From Aquilonibacter sp963703325 (lineage in GTDB: Bacteria; Vulcanimicrobiota; Vulcanimicrobiia; Vulcanimicrobiales; Vulcanimicrobiaceae), in NCBI GenBank assembly GCA_963703325.1, contig OY969805.1, forward strand, positions 1,550,001 to 1,614,000: DNA of 64,000 nt, given 5' to 3'. The notes under the pieces were generated by a model. That model was not told the origin of the DNA. It made no database searches and was given only the letters and a program-made list of their open reading frames with translations. Numbering within the stretch: the first letter of the stretch is position 1; each line of letters begins with the position of its first letter. Positions 1 through 7,865 of the stretch are shown here, one piece after another. The position numbers and the translations under genes are program-made.

Positions 1-125
1 GACCGCTCACCGGAGGCGGCGCCGGAACGCCGGTGGGACTCACGGCCTATGGCTCGGTTCCAGCGGCGCAAAGCGCACCAGTCGGATCATACAGCGACTC
101 GGTTTCAGTTACGGTTAATTACTGA
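1..125 (+). CDS. Spore coat U (SCPU) domain pilin, C-terminal end only
   Basis: Reading the frame that ends at the TGA at 123-125 gives a 40-residue tail ending in GSYSDSVSVTVNY. The pattern G-x-Y-x-D-x-V-x-V-x-V-x-aromatic at the very C-terminus is the signature end of SCPU-domain proteins, the subunits of archaic (Csu-type) chaperone-usher pili. The aromatic-ended last beta strand is what the chaperone and usher recognise. The gene is cut by the window edge. It lies 8 bases upstream of a pilus chaperone and the usher, so it is almost certainly a pilus subunit exported by them. A second SCPU gene follows the usher at 3093. Confidence 0.8.
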   Translation, partial: PLTGGGAGTPVGLTAYGSVPAAQSAPVGSYSDSVSVTVNY

Positions 126-133
126 AAGCAAGC

Positions 134-892
134 ATGATGAAACTATCGAATGTCATTGCACTTGGCGCGATCGTTGCGCTGTTCGGACTGAGCGCCAGCG
201 CAATCGCCGGAGACTACAGTGTCTCCCCGATTCCGATTGCGGTGCCAATCGGAGCAAAAACCGCCTCCGTGACCGTGCGAAACCGAGGTTCGGAACCGCT
301 CCACTTGGCGGTGCGAGTGTTTTCGTGGGCGCAATCCGCGGAATCCGCGATGATTCTGACGCCGGACACGACGCTGGTGGTGTACCCGCGCTCGCTGACC
401 GTTGCGCCGAGCGAGCAGCGCACCGTGCGCATTGGTTTACCGTCCACGTCGGGGAACGAAGAAGTGGCATATCGCGTGCTGCTCGAGCAACTCCCCGATC
501 CGGCAGCTCTTACCGGCGTGAAAGGCTCGGAAGTCGTCGTGCGCACGAATGTCGGCGTTCCACTCTTTATCGAGCCGCAAAAGGCTACCGCTGCGCAGAA
601 GATCTCGGGCGCGGTGCTCTCGCGCACCGGTCTCGATCTCAAGCTGGAGAACGACGGCGACGTACACATCGAGCCGACCACGGTTAGCGCGGTCGGAACC
701 GATGCCGCGGGCAAGCAAACGTTCTCGGCGACCACGCCGGGATGGTACATCTTGCGCGGCGCGACCCGCGGGTTCACCTTCGCGATTCCGGCCGGCGCGT
801 GCGCCGCGACGACAACGATCTCCGCTACCGCCGGGAGCGGCCACAACGTCTTTAAAGGAAGCACGACGCAGATAACGCGCTCCTGTTCGTAA
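134..892 (+). CDS. Periplasmic pilus chaperone (PapD/CsuC-like)
   Basis: A 252-residue protein. It starts with a signal peptide (MKLSNVIALGAIVALFGLSASAIA, cleavage near residue 25). The mature part fits a two-domain immunoglobulin-like PapD chaperone: an N-terminal strand with SVSPIPIAVPIG, then ASVTVRNRGSEPLHLAVRVFSW, and a GSEVVVRTNVGVPLFIEP stretch like the domain boundary of the family. Such chaperones bind pilin subunits in the periplasm and donate a strand until the usher takes them. ATG codons at 134 and 137 are both possible starts. It sits between an SCPU pilin and the usher, five bases from the usher start, so it is probably in the same operon. The family assignment is firm; subunit specificity is inferred from context. 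Confidence 0.85.
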   Translation: MMKLSNVIALGAIVALFGLSASAIAGDYSVSPIPIAVPIGAKTASVTVRNRGSEPLHLAVRVFSWAQSAESAMILTPDTTLVVYPRSLTVAPSEQRTVRIGLPSTSGNEEVAYRVLLEQLPDPAALTGVKGSEVVVRTNVGVPLFIEPQKATAAQKISGAVLSRTGLDLKLENDGDVHIEPTTVSAVGTDAAGKQTFSATTPGWYILRGATRGFTFAIPAGACAATTTISATAGSGHNVFKGSTTQITRSCS

Positions 893-897
893 GCGTT

Positions 898-3186
898 GTG
901 CGCTTGGCGGCGCTGGCCCTGACGATCGCGCTGCTCGCTGCAACGCAGGGTGAGTCGCGCGACCCCGGGGGCGACATCGCGTACGTCGAGATGATCGTCA
1001 ACTCGCAGGAACGCGTGGAAGTCCTCGCTGCAATCACCGATACCGATCTCCTGGTTCAAAAAAGCGATCTGGTCGCGGCGCGGCTCGCTGTCACCGATGC
1101 GAAAGTGCAGCACCTCGGCGGATATGACTTTGTCTCTCTCCAGTCGCTTGCACCCGCGCTGACCTACGTCTTCGACGAGTCAACGCTCGTGCTGCACGTG
1201 GAAGTGCAAGCATCGCTGTTGCCGATTTCGAGTTACAATCTCAGTGGGCACCCTGAGGCGCCGTTGCAGTATCTTCAGACGTCCAGCGCGTTCTTGAATT
1301 ACGCGTTGAACGCGAGTTCGTCGGGACCGTTCGGCTACTCGGCGCAGGCCGGCTACAACTTCCCAAACGTGCTGCTTACCAGCACGATGTTCTCGGACAA
1401 CGGACTCTTCCGGCGCGGGCAGACCTACCTCGAACATGAGGACCACGACGATTTGATTACCACCACCGTTGGCGATGCAACGGTCGACGCCGGGACATTT
1501 GGTGGAACCGATCAAATCGCCGGCGTGACGATCGAACGATCCTTCGCGCTCGACCCGTACCTGTTACGCTTTCCGGAACCCGCGCTCAGCGGGACGGTGC
1601 TCACGCCCTCACGCGCGGAGATCTACGTCAACGGCGTGCTTACGAGCGTAACCGATGTCGCGCCCGGCACGTTCGTTTTCGACAATCTTCCGACCATCGC
1701 GGGTCTCAACTCGACGGTCGTCGTGTTGCGCGATGCATTTGGAAACGTCACGCGCATCACGTCGCAGGATTATAGTTCGCTCGACCTCTTGCGAGCCGGG
1801 CTCACCGACTTCGCGGTCTCCGCAGGGATCCTACGTCAAGATGCCTTCACCGCCGCCGACCATTACAGCGGCGATGTATTCATCGGTCGCTACTCGCACG
1901 GATTCACCGACAATTTCACCGCGGGCGCGCGCGTTGAAGCCGGACCGGACGTGGTCAGTACCGGCCTCACGGCGGCGGTCGCTGGAAATCTGGGCGCTCT
2001 AGGCGTTGCCTACGCCGGAAGCCGCAGCGGCGGCGTGAACGATTCCGCACTCCAGGTGTCGTATGCTTACCAGACCGAGCGATTCGGCATTTCGGCCTCG
2101 AGCACGCAAACCGGTGCGCGTTACGCGAACACGAGCCTACTCTCGAGCGACGATCGCGCGCTGCTAACGCAGGACGCCTCCGTGTCGATCGGCATCACGC
2201 GCAGCGGCGGCGTGACGCTAGGGATCGGACGAACGATCGATCGCGATATGGGCCCCACGTCGTTTTCATCAGGGTCGCTCTATCAGGCCGTCGGAAGCGG
2301 TGTTTCCGTGTCGTTCACGGCGTTGCGCAGCATTGCATCGATGGGGGTCTCCCGTTCGCTGGTTGGACAGGTGATTCTGCGCACCGGTCCGCGCTCGACG
2401 CTTGCGATCAATGCGGGCAACGGCGCCGAGGGTCTCCAGTTTTCGGCCGCTCCCGACGGCACGTTTGGGACGAATTATTCGGGCGCGATCAACACCGACG
2501 GCAGTGGTCTGCAAGACGTGCGATTCGTCGGGCAGTCAGCGATTCTCGAGTTGAGTTCGTTGCGTCCGAGCGGCGGTTCGCCGGCAGACCAGACCGCCAT
2601 GCTTTCCGGCTCGCTCGTAGCAAGCGACGGACACGTCTTTTTCGGGCGCCCGATTTCCGACGGCTTCGCCGTACTCGAAGGCGCCGGCTCGGGAGCGGAC
2701 GTCGAGTTGAACGGACAGGACGCCGGGGCGTCGTCACCCGGCGGCTATCTGCTGATCCCGACGGTCCAGAGCAACGCCGACAATCGCATTTTCCTCGATC
2801 AGAGCGCGGAAGCCATCAACCAAACGATCGACCAGCCCGTCCGCGATTTCTCGACGCGCAGTTTCGGCGGCGGCATCCTGCGCTTCACCTCTCGCGAAAC
2901 CGCGCATGTATTTTTCGGCACCCTGCGCGTCAGTGGAGCTCCCAGCGAACCGGCCGCCGTCGCATTCGCGCCGATAACGTTGCAGGCTACCGGTCACGAG
3001 CAAACAACGCAAGCCGACGGCGACGGCGGATTTTCGTTCGACACCTTACCCGCGGGTTCGTATCACGGAACCGCGAATCTGCGAGGATTGCCATGCACAT
3101 TTTCCATCACGCTGCCGCAAAGCGAGGTCTTTCAAGTCGATCTTGGAACGGTCTTCTGTCAGCCGTTGCTGCCGGAGGCGTTGTAG
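898..3186 (+). CDS. Outer-membrane usher of a chaperone-usher pilus (FimD/PapC/CsuD family)
   Basis: A 762-residue protein with a GTG start and a short signal peptide. The N-terminal region has alternating hydrophobic strands. Mid-protein is the plug-type segment around LSGTVLTPSRAEIYVNGVLTSVTDVAPGTFVFDNLP, with FGNVTRITSQDYSSLDLLRAGLTDFAVSAG, the classic usher sequence at the barrel start. The C-terminal part has Ig-like segments such as GGYLLIPTVQS. Ushers form a 24-strand barrel that catalyses subunit ordering and secretion. The length matches the shorter archaic ushers. The last 94 bases overlap the next gene in another frame. Expression is probably coupled to the chaperone immediately upstream. 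Confidence 0.88.
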   Translation: MRLAALALTIALLAATQGESRDPGGDIAYVEMIVNSQERVEVLAAITDTDLLVQKSDLVAARLAVTDAKVQHLGGYDFVSLQSLAPALTYVFDESTLVLHVEVQASLLPISSYNLSGHPEAPLQYLQTSSAFLNYALNASSSGPFGYSAQAGYNFPNVLLTSTMFSDNGLFRRGQTYLEHEDHDDLITTTVGDATVDAGTFGGTDQIAGVTIERSFALDPYLLRFPEPALSGTVLTPSRAEIYVNGVLTSVTDVAPGTFVFDNLPTIAGLNSTVVVLRDAFGNVTRITSQDYSSLDLLRAGLTDFAVSAGILRQDAFTAADHYSGDVFIGRYSHGFTDNFTAGARVEAGPDVVSTGLTAAVAGNLGALGVAYAGSRSGGVNDSALQVSYAYQTERFGISASSTQTGARYANTSLLSSDDRALLTQDASVSIGITRSGGVTLGIGRTIDRDMGPTSFSSGSLYQAVGSGVSVSFTALRSIASMGVSRSLVGQVILRTGPRSTLAINAGNGAEGLQFSAAPDGTFGTNYSGAINTDGSGLQDVRFVGQSAILELSSLRPSGGSPADQTAMLSGSLVASDGHVFFGRPISDGFAVLEGAGSGADVELNGQDAGASSPGGYLLIPTVQSNADNRIFLDQSAEAINQTIDQPVRDFSTRSFGGGILRFTSRETAHVFFGTLRVSGAPSEPAAVAFAPITLQATGHEQTTQADGDGGFSFDTLPAGSYHGTANLRGLPCTFSITLPQSEVFQVDLGTVFCQPLLPEAL

Positions 3187-3608
3187 CCGTCCTCGCGCTT
3201 ATCGGGGCCGCTCGCGGCGCCGAACCGGAGCCCCAGGCTACGTGCGATCTTAGCTCCAATCCGATGAGCTTTTCGACGTACGATCCCTCGCTGCCGTACG
3301 ATGACAGCGCGGTGGGTACGATCGCGGTTTCTTGCAATGCGCCGCTGGTGCTGCAGATTTCGCTGATCACCAACGATCCGTGCACGCAGCGTTATCTGCG
3401 GTCAGCCGGCAATCGCCTCGCCTACAATTTGTACCAAGATCCGGGCCACCAGATCGTGTGGGGCAGCCGGAACCCCGTGTGCGGGCAAGTCCTCACCACG
3501 GGGGCAATTTTCCAGTCGCAATTTTCCGTCTATGGGTCGATTCCGCGTATGCAGAGCGTGCGAGCCGGGACGTACTCCGACGTCGTGACGATTCAAGTGA
3601 ATTTCTAG
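3093..3608 (+). CDS. SCPU-domain pilin or tip adhesin
   Basis: A 171-residue protein with a long signal peptide (hydrophobic run about residues 22-40, ending GAARG). The SCPU core begins at ATCDLSSNPMSFSTYDPS, and the protein ends GTYSDVVTIQVNF, the diagnostic C-terminal strand. Cysteines in CDLS, SCNAP, DPCTQ and PVCGQ are placed for the family's conserved disulfides. The proposed ATG lies 94 bases inside the usher gene in a different frame. A later start is not obvious without losing the basic n-region. In Csu-type loci the gene after the usher encodes the tip adhesin, so this could be the tip subunit, though it is a single-domain protein. Confidence 0.78.
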   Translation: MHIFHHAAAKRGLSSRSWNGLLSAVAAGGVVAVLALIGAARGAEPEPQATCDLSSNPMSFSTYDPSLPYDDSAVGTIAVSCNAPLVLQISLITNDPCTQRYLRSAGNRLAYNLYQDPGHQIVWGSRNPVCGQVLTTGAIFQSQFSVYGSIPRMQSVRAGTYSDVVTIQVNF

Positions 3609-4012
3609 TCCCCCGGGCACACTCGGCGTCGGGTTATGCGCATCCCGGAACACGGGCGTTCGCGGAACTCGCCGTCACCTGCTGCCTGGAAGGACCCGTC
3701 GAAGGACGCAAACGCTTCATCGAACGTCACGAGCAGCTCGCCGCCGTGAACGCCGTCACGCAGCGCTGCGGTAAGCACCTGGCCCTGCAACGTGCCGGAG
3801 AGATATCCGTGCCGGCCGTAACGGCCGATGACACTTTCGCCGCGCACGATCAAACGGATGAGTCCCGAGCCAAGAAACTCATGCATCTCCGGGTTTAAGC
3901 GATACGCCGCTGTCGCGAGTGCCAAGATGTCAGTCGCGCTCCATGTCAAGAGCGTGCCGTTTTGTACGAGGAAACGGGTATCCCGAGGTCGCGAATATTG
4001 CGCCTTTCGCAC
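3605..4012 (-). CDS. Uncharacterised 135-residue protein
   Basis: GTG start at 4012. The frame is open with ordinary protein composition, for example ATDILALATAAYRL and HGYLSGTLQGQVLTAALRDG, and no signal peptide or membrane segment. I do not recognise a family. It converges on the SCPU gene with a 4-base overlap and is divergent from the AraC regulator, 79 bases away. AraC-type regulators often control a divergent neighbour, so it may be a regulated target. A competing plus-strand frame (3332-3898) has arginine- and histidine-rich shadow composition and was not chosen. It could still be a spurious ORF. Confidence 0.42.
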   Translation of the reverse strand: MRKAQYSRPRDTRFLVQNGTLLTWSATDILALATAAYRLNPEMHEFLGSGLIRLIVRGESVIGRYGRHGYLSGTLQGQVLTAALRDGVHGGELLVTFDEAFASFDGSFQAAGDGEFRERPCSGMRITRRRVCPGD

Positions 4013-4091
4013 CTGTCTAGGACACCGTTGCTACAACCGGAGCGTTGGCTGACACAATCGGGAGTAACCGCAAACACATGAGGGTTCGGAT

Positions 4092-5045
4092 GTGACGGCG
4101 CTAGAGATCAGGTTACCCACTTCCGCGACGGGCGCGCTGCAATCAGGTCGAGGCCGGCCGCTGCAATTCCGGGTCAACGACGTAGAGCAACTGTTTGCCG
4201 GTGCCGAAAGCTGGCTGCAGCTCACGCCCGGTGCACTTGAATGCACGGGCACGCGCGTCCATCTCGCCGCGGCCCGCGTTACCGAGCTGTACCTCAATTG
4301 CGGGATGCAAATTAGCAGCCGCGTCGAGCGCGGGCGATTGGCGATCGTGTTGATCCGGGCAGGCCGCGATGGGTACGTGCTCGCCGGCGGCAAGAGGCAT
4401 GACGACGTTTGTTGCCTCGTCGTTTCGGGTGACGAACTCGCCGTCAACGTTCTCGGCGCCGCATCGATGGTGTGGTTTGAGATCGACGGCCGCGCGCTAG
4501 GCCGCCACCGCGGCGGCTTCGCCCCGGTTCGTTACGCGTTCGATCCAAGCGCACTTGAGCGCTGGACGCTCACCACCTTCGCCGCAGACGCGATGCAGGG
4601 TACGGCCTCGGAAGGCGAACTCGAGCGGCTCGCGCGCATGCTCTTGCAGCGAGCTCGCTCGCGCGCCGAGAGTTCGTCGGATCTCAACCGCGCGATGCTC
4701 GTGCGAACGGCGCTCGACCTGATGTGGTCGAGCATCGAAGAACCGCCCACGTTGCGCGACATTTGCGCGGCCGCCAGGTGCAGCGTTCGCACGCTGATCT
4801 ATGTTTTCAATGCGACGTTCGGTATGAGTCCGATGCGGTATTTCAAAATTCAACGCTTGAACGTTGCGCATCGCCGGCTGCAAGGCGCGGGCTCGGGGGC
4901 CCGCATATTTGACATCGCGGCCGACTGCGGCTTCTGGCATCTCGGGCATTTCGGCGTTGATTATAAGGCCTTCTTCGGGACGACGCCGAGAATGACGCCC
5001 CGCCGCTCGATCATTGAGTACGTCCGGCTCGCTGGAACACCGTAG
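4092..5045 (+). CDS. AraC-family transcriptional regulator
   Basis: A 317-residue protein, GTG start preceded by GAGG. The last 100 residues hold two helix-turn-helix units typical of AraC/XylS. The first is TLRDICAAARCSVRTLIYVFNATFGMSPMRYFKIQRL. The second is IFDIAADCGFWHLGHFGVDYKAFFGTTP, where the family consensus would be G-F-x-x-x-S-x-F-x-x-x-F-K-x-x-F-G-x-x-P. The N-terminal 200 residues form a cupin-like sensor with no clear ligand signature. It lies just upstream of an outer-membrane protein gene (13-base gap) and divergent from the small gene ending at 3605; either could be a target. The DNA-binding assignment is secure, the effector unknown. Confidence 0.88.
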   Translation: MTALEIRLPTSATGALQSGRGRPLQFRVNDVEQLFAGAESWLQLTPGALECTGTRVHLAAARVTELYLNCGMQISSRVERGRLAIVLIRAGRDGYVLAGGKRHDDVCCLVVSGDELAVNVLGAASMVWFEIDGRALGRHRGGFAPVRYAFDPSALERWTLTTFAADAMQGTASEGELERLARMLLQRARSRAESSSDLNRAMLVRTALDLMWSSIEEPPTLRDICAAARCSVRTLIYVFNATFGMSPMRYFKIQRLNVAHRRLQGAGSGARIFDIAADCGFWHLGHFGVDYKAFFGTTPRMTPRRSIIEYVRLAGTP

Positions 5046-5058
5046 ATAGGAATTCGGA

Positions 5059-5928
5059 ATGATTAAGTCAGCGCTTCTTGCAAGCTTTGTCGTTGCCGCG
5101 TGTCTGTGGCCGATCCACGGCCTTGCGCAAAGTGCACCGCCGCTCGTCCAGCCGACGCCGGAGCCGTCGCTGCAAGCGCCGTTCGACAATCAGTGGCATG
5201 CGTCGATTACGCCGTACATCTGGGCGCCCGGGATCTCGGGAACGCTGGTGTTTTATCACCCGGCGCTGGTCGGTACGGGCGTAGCGAGTATCGGCGTTGC
5301 GACCGGGCCGTCGAACTATCTCTCGTTCGTCAATTCGGCCGCCATGGTGGCCGGTGAAGTGCGCAAGAACGCCTTCGATGTCAGCGCCGATCTCATTTTC
5401 CTGAACATGTCGCAAACCGGCGCGCAGACCGTCACCATCACCGGGCCTGCCGGTAACGTGCAGATACCCGTTACGGCGGCCGTCGGATGGCATCTGAACA
5501 CGACGATGTGGGAACTGCAGCCCGGGCTGGTCGTCGGCCATGGCGATGCCGGAACGGCGATCGTCTTTACCGGTCTACGCTCGGTGAGCATGCGAACGGC
5601 GGCGAACTGGACATTCACCGGCCCGATCAACCTCGTTCCGCTCACCGGTTCGGATTCACAATCTCAAACGATCACCGACTGGCTCGTCGGCGCTCGCGGC
5701 AAAGTCAATCTCGGCGGTCGCTGGTTTATTCCCCTGTATCAAGACGTCGGTTGGGGAACCGCCAATACGGCGACCACGCAATTCTACGGTGGATTCGGTT
5801 ACGCCGAGCATTGGGGAAATATCCTGTTGATGTACCGTCAGCTGTTCTTCGATCAGACCAACGGAACGGCGCGCCTGCGGGGGCTCGAACTCAACGGCCT
5901 TACGCTTGGCGCAACGATCAATCTTTGA
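5059..5928 (+). CDS. Predicted outer-membrane beta-barrel protein
   Basis: A 289-residue protein with signal peptide (cleavage after LAQS region, about residue 25), preceded by an AGGA site 9 bases before ATG. The mature part opens with WHASITPYIWAPGISGTL, a phrase seen in a widespread family of uncharacterised barrel proteins. It continues with alternating hydrophobic strands, glycine and aromatic girdles such as WFIPLYQDVGWGTANTATTQFYGGFGYAEHWG, and ends in a terminal strand (LGATINL). Likely localisation is the outer membrane; the role is unknown. It is probably cotranscribed with the AraC regulator upstream and overlaps the convergent TRIC gene by 11 bases. Confidence 0.72.
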   Translation: MIKSALLASFVVAACLWPIHGLAQSAPPLVQPTPEPSLQAPFDNQWHASITPYIWAPGISGTLVFYHPALVGTGVASIGVATGPSNYLSFVNSAAMVAGEVRKNAFDVSADLIFLNMSQTGAQTVTITGPAGNVQIPVTAAVGWHLNTTMWELQPGLVVGHGDAGTAIVFTGLRSVSMRTAANWTFTGPINLVPLTGSDSQSQTITDWLVGARGKVNLGGRWFIPLYQDVGWGTANTATTQFYGGFGYAEHWGNILLMYRQLFFDQTNGTARLRGLELNGLTLGATINL

Positions 5929-6652
5929 ATTCGGCGTGCAAACCTTCGCCCAACTTCTTGCGAGCTTTTTCACCTTCCGTCACGGACGTAGGCTCCCACG
6001 GCTCCCACTCTTCCCAGCCGAGGGTTTGCGCACTGAGGCGGAATCCGAAGCCGAGCAAGAACGCGATCGCCGTCGATGCGATCACCGGAAAATCGAGCCG
6101 ATCGCATACGACGTACGCGATGCCGGCCAGCGCCGCCGCGCTGACGAAGAATTCGCCGCGAACAAGCTGTTTGGGTACTACCAGGCAAGCGCCGTCGATG
6201 ATCCAACGCCCGGCCGTCGTCGCGATGATGCCGATAATCACGGCGGCCAGGTAGCCCAGATGTGCGGTCAGCGCGGCTTGCGCGCCGACGATCGCATACC
6301 ACGGCAGCGTAAACGCCGTCATGAACTGAAAGAGGCCATCCTTGAACCGTTGCGCACTGAAGTAATCGATGACGAGCGCCAGCACCGCTGCAGCAAGGCA
6401 AAGAATCAAATACCACGGATTGATCAGCGGCGACGGAATTTTATTGACCAATACGTCGCGCACGATACCGCCGCCGATGCCGCCGGCATAAGCCAAGATG
6501 ATAATTCCCGCTATCGTGAAGTGCCGGTAGTGATCCGGTCGACGCGCGAGCAGCGCACCGTTGAACGCATTGGTCGTCGCGGCGAACAGCGAAATATAAT
6601 CGACGAGGTGAAGCTTGGAAAATCCAAACTCCGAAATGAGCGGCGGTGTCAT
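5918..6652 (-). CDS. Trimeric intracellular cation channel (TRIC/UPF0126) family membrane protein
   Basis: About 244 residues from the ATG at 6652 (start MTPPLISEFGFSK). An upstream in-frame ATG at 6772 would run into the divergent gene at 6717 and adds a non-membrane sequence, so it was not used. The protein has seven hydrophobic segments and two internally related glycine-rich repeats: YAGGIGGGIVRDVLV and TAGRWIIDGACLVVPKQL. The G-G-G-x-x-R-D-x-x hallmark belongs to bacterial TRIC homologues, which form monovalent-cation channels in the inner membrane. The C-terminal 30 residues are charged and cytoplasmic. The physiological ion and regulation cannot be read from sequence. Confidence 0.85.
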   Translation of the reverse strand: MTPPLISEFGFSKLHLVDYISLFAATTNAFNGALLARRPDHYRHFTIAGIIILAYAGGIGGGIVRDVLVNKIPSPLINPWYLILCLAAAVLALVIDYFSAQRFKDGLFQFMTAFTLPWYAIVGAQAALTAHLGYLAAVIIGIIATTAGRWIIDGACLVVPKQLVRGEFFVSAAALAGIAYVVCDRLDFPVIASTAIAFLLGFGFRLSAQTLGWEEWEPWEPTSVTEGEKARKKLGEGLHAEFKD

Positions 6653-6716
6653 GGCGCCGACAGCGTAGCATTCGTTCGATGGGGCGTCTATCCCGAAATT
6701 TTCACGAGGGGAAAGC

Positions 6717-7340
6717 ATGTCCGAACACGCCGCAGTTGACCGATTCGTCGACTTCGCCTCGCTCGCGCTCATTTCGGTCGCGGCCGTGTTATCGGCGGTC
6801 TGCGGATACCAAGCTGGACGCTGGGATGGCGAACAAACGCGCCTCTACAGCCTCGCGAACGCCCAACATTTCCTCGCCTCGGAAACCGTCGGAGAAGCCG
6901 ATGCGCTGACCGCGATCAACGTCGCGCTCTTCCTTAAGTATATTGACGCGCTCAACGCCGGCGACCAACGAGAGGCGCAGTTCATCTATCGGCGTTTTCC
7001 TAAGCAGATGCATAAGGTGTTCGACGCGTGGCTCGCGACCAAGCCGTTTAAGAACCCGAAGGCGCCGCTTTCACCGTTCGTAATGCCGCAATATGGGCAA
7101 GACATGCGAGCGAAGGAGCAGCGCAACGAGCAGGCTGCATCGGCGGACTTCGATGCCGCGCAAGCGGCGCACCGTCATGCCGACGATTTCTCGCTCCTCA
7201 CCATCATCTTTGCCGCGGTATCGTTTCTTGCCGGGATAAGCACGAAAATGGCTTTTCCGCGACACGCGATCATCGTAGGCCTCGGAATCGTGGCGCTGAT
7301 CTATGGCGTCGTGCGGCTGCTCGGACTGCCGGTCTTATGA
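6717..7340 (+). CDS. Membrane protein of unknown function (DUF4337-like architecture)
   Basis: A 207-residue protein preceded by GAGGGG. One membrane segment near residues 14-31 (FASLALISVAAVLSAVCGY) is followed by a soluble helical region of about 130 residues, then two closely spaced C-terminal membrane segments (LLTIIFAAVSFLAGI and AIIVGLGIVALIYGVVRLLGL). The arrangement of one N-terminal and two C-terminal helices with a charged loop resembles DUF4337-type proteins, but I cannot confirm the match. It overlaps the following MgtC gene by 4 bases (ATGA), so the two are translationally coupled. Confidence 0.6.
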   Translation: MSEHAAVDRFVDFASLALISVAAVLSAVCGYQAGRWDGEQTRLYSLANAQHFLASETVGEADALTAINVALFLKYIDALNAGDQREAQFIYRRFPKQMHKVFDAWLATKPFKNPKAPLSPFVMPQYGQDMRAKEQRNEQAASADFDAAQAAHRHADDFSLLTIIFAAVSFLAGISTKMAFPRHAIIVGLGIVALIYGVVRLLGLPVL

Positions 7341-7801
7341 AATCGCCGCAGGTAACCGCGATGGAGTTCGTCTTACGGCTGGCGATCGCCGCCGCGCTGG
7401 GTGTCGTGATCGGTTTTGAGCGGCAGTGGCGCCAGCGTGGCGTCGGATTGCACACCAGCAGTTTGGTTTCGATCGGCTCGGCCATGTTTGCGTTGCTCGA
7501 TGATACCCTCGATGCGGGGGACACGACCCGAATCGCCGCCGGTATCGTCACCGGCGTCGGGTTCATCGCCGGCGGCGCGATCCTGCGCTCTGGAATCACC
7601 GTCACCGGACTCAACACTGCAGCGACGATGTGGGCGACTGCAGCGGTGGGTGCCTTGGCCGGGTTCGGTTTTTGGCGCCAAGCGCTTGCCGGCGCGGTCT
7701 GCATCGTCCTCTTCAACGGGGTGCTCCAACCACTTGCCGCGGCCATCGACAAGCGAACGCAGCTTCGGCACGGCGATTCCAAAGACGGCGATTCTGGGTA
7801 A
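7337..7801 (+). CDS. MgtC/SapB-family membrane protein, short form
   Basis: A 154-residue protein with the MgtC hallmark sequences: ALGVVIGFERQWRQR (family consensus G-x-x-I-G-x-E-R), then GLHTSSLVSIGSAMFAL and GVGFIAGGAILRSG. The pattern TVTGLNTAATMWATAAVGALAGFG completes the domain. Four to five membrane helices are expected. It ends soon after the membrane domain and lacks the C-terminal ACT-like domain of full MgtC. MgtC proteins act in magnesium limitation and phosphate homeostasis in several bacteria; the role here is inferred from family only. Confidence 0.85.
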   Translation: MKSPQVTAMEFVLRLAIAAALGVVIGFERQWRQRGVGLHTSSLVSIGSAMFALLDDTLDAGDTTRIAAGIVTGVGFIAGGAILRSGITVTGLNTAATMWATAAVGALAGFGFWRQALAGAVCIVLFNGVLQPLAAAIDKRTQLRHGDSKDGDSG

Positions 7802-7865
7802 AGATCGCCGCGGCTGATCCTGTACACTGACCGTGTATGCGCGTTTCCTCGGAAAGGTTTCTCGA

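Noticed and set aside
3332..3898. 188-codon plus-strand frame overlapping the SCPU gene end
   Set aside because: It spans the SCPU stop with a basic, His/Arg-rich sequence and lacks motifs; the minus-strand ORF is only marginally better and was kept at low confidence.
5928..6652. Longer start for the TRIC-family gene at 6772
   Set aside because: It would overlap the divergent gene at 6717 by 56 bases and add a non-membrane N-terminus absent from the family.
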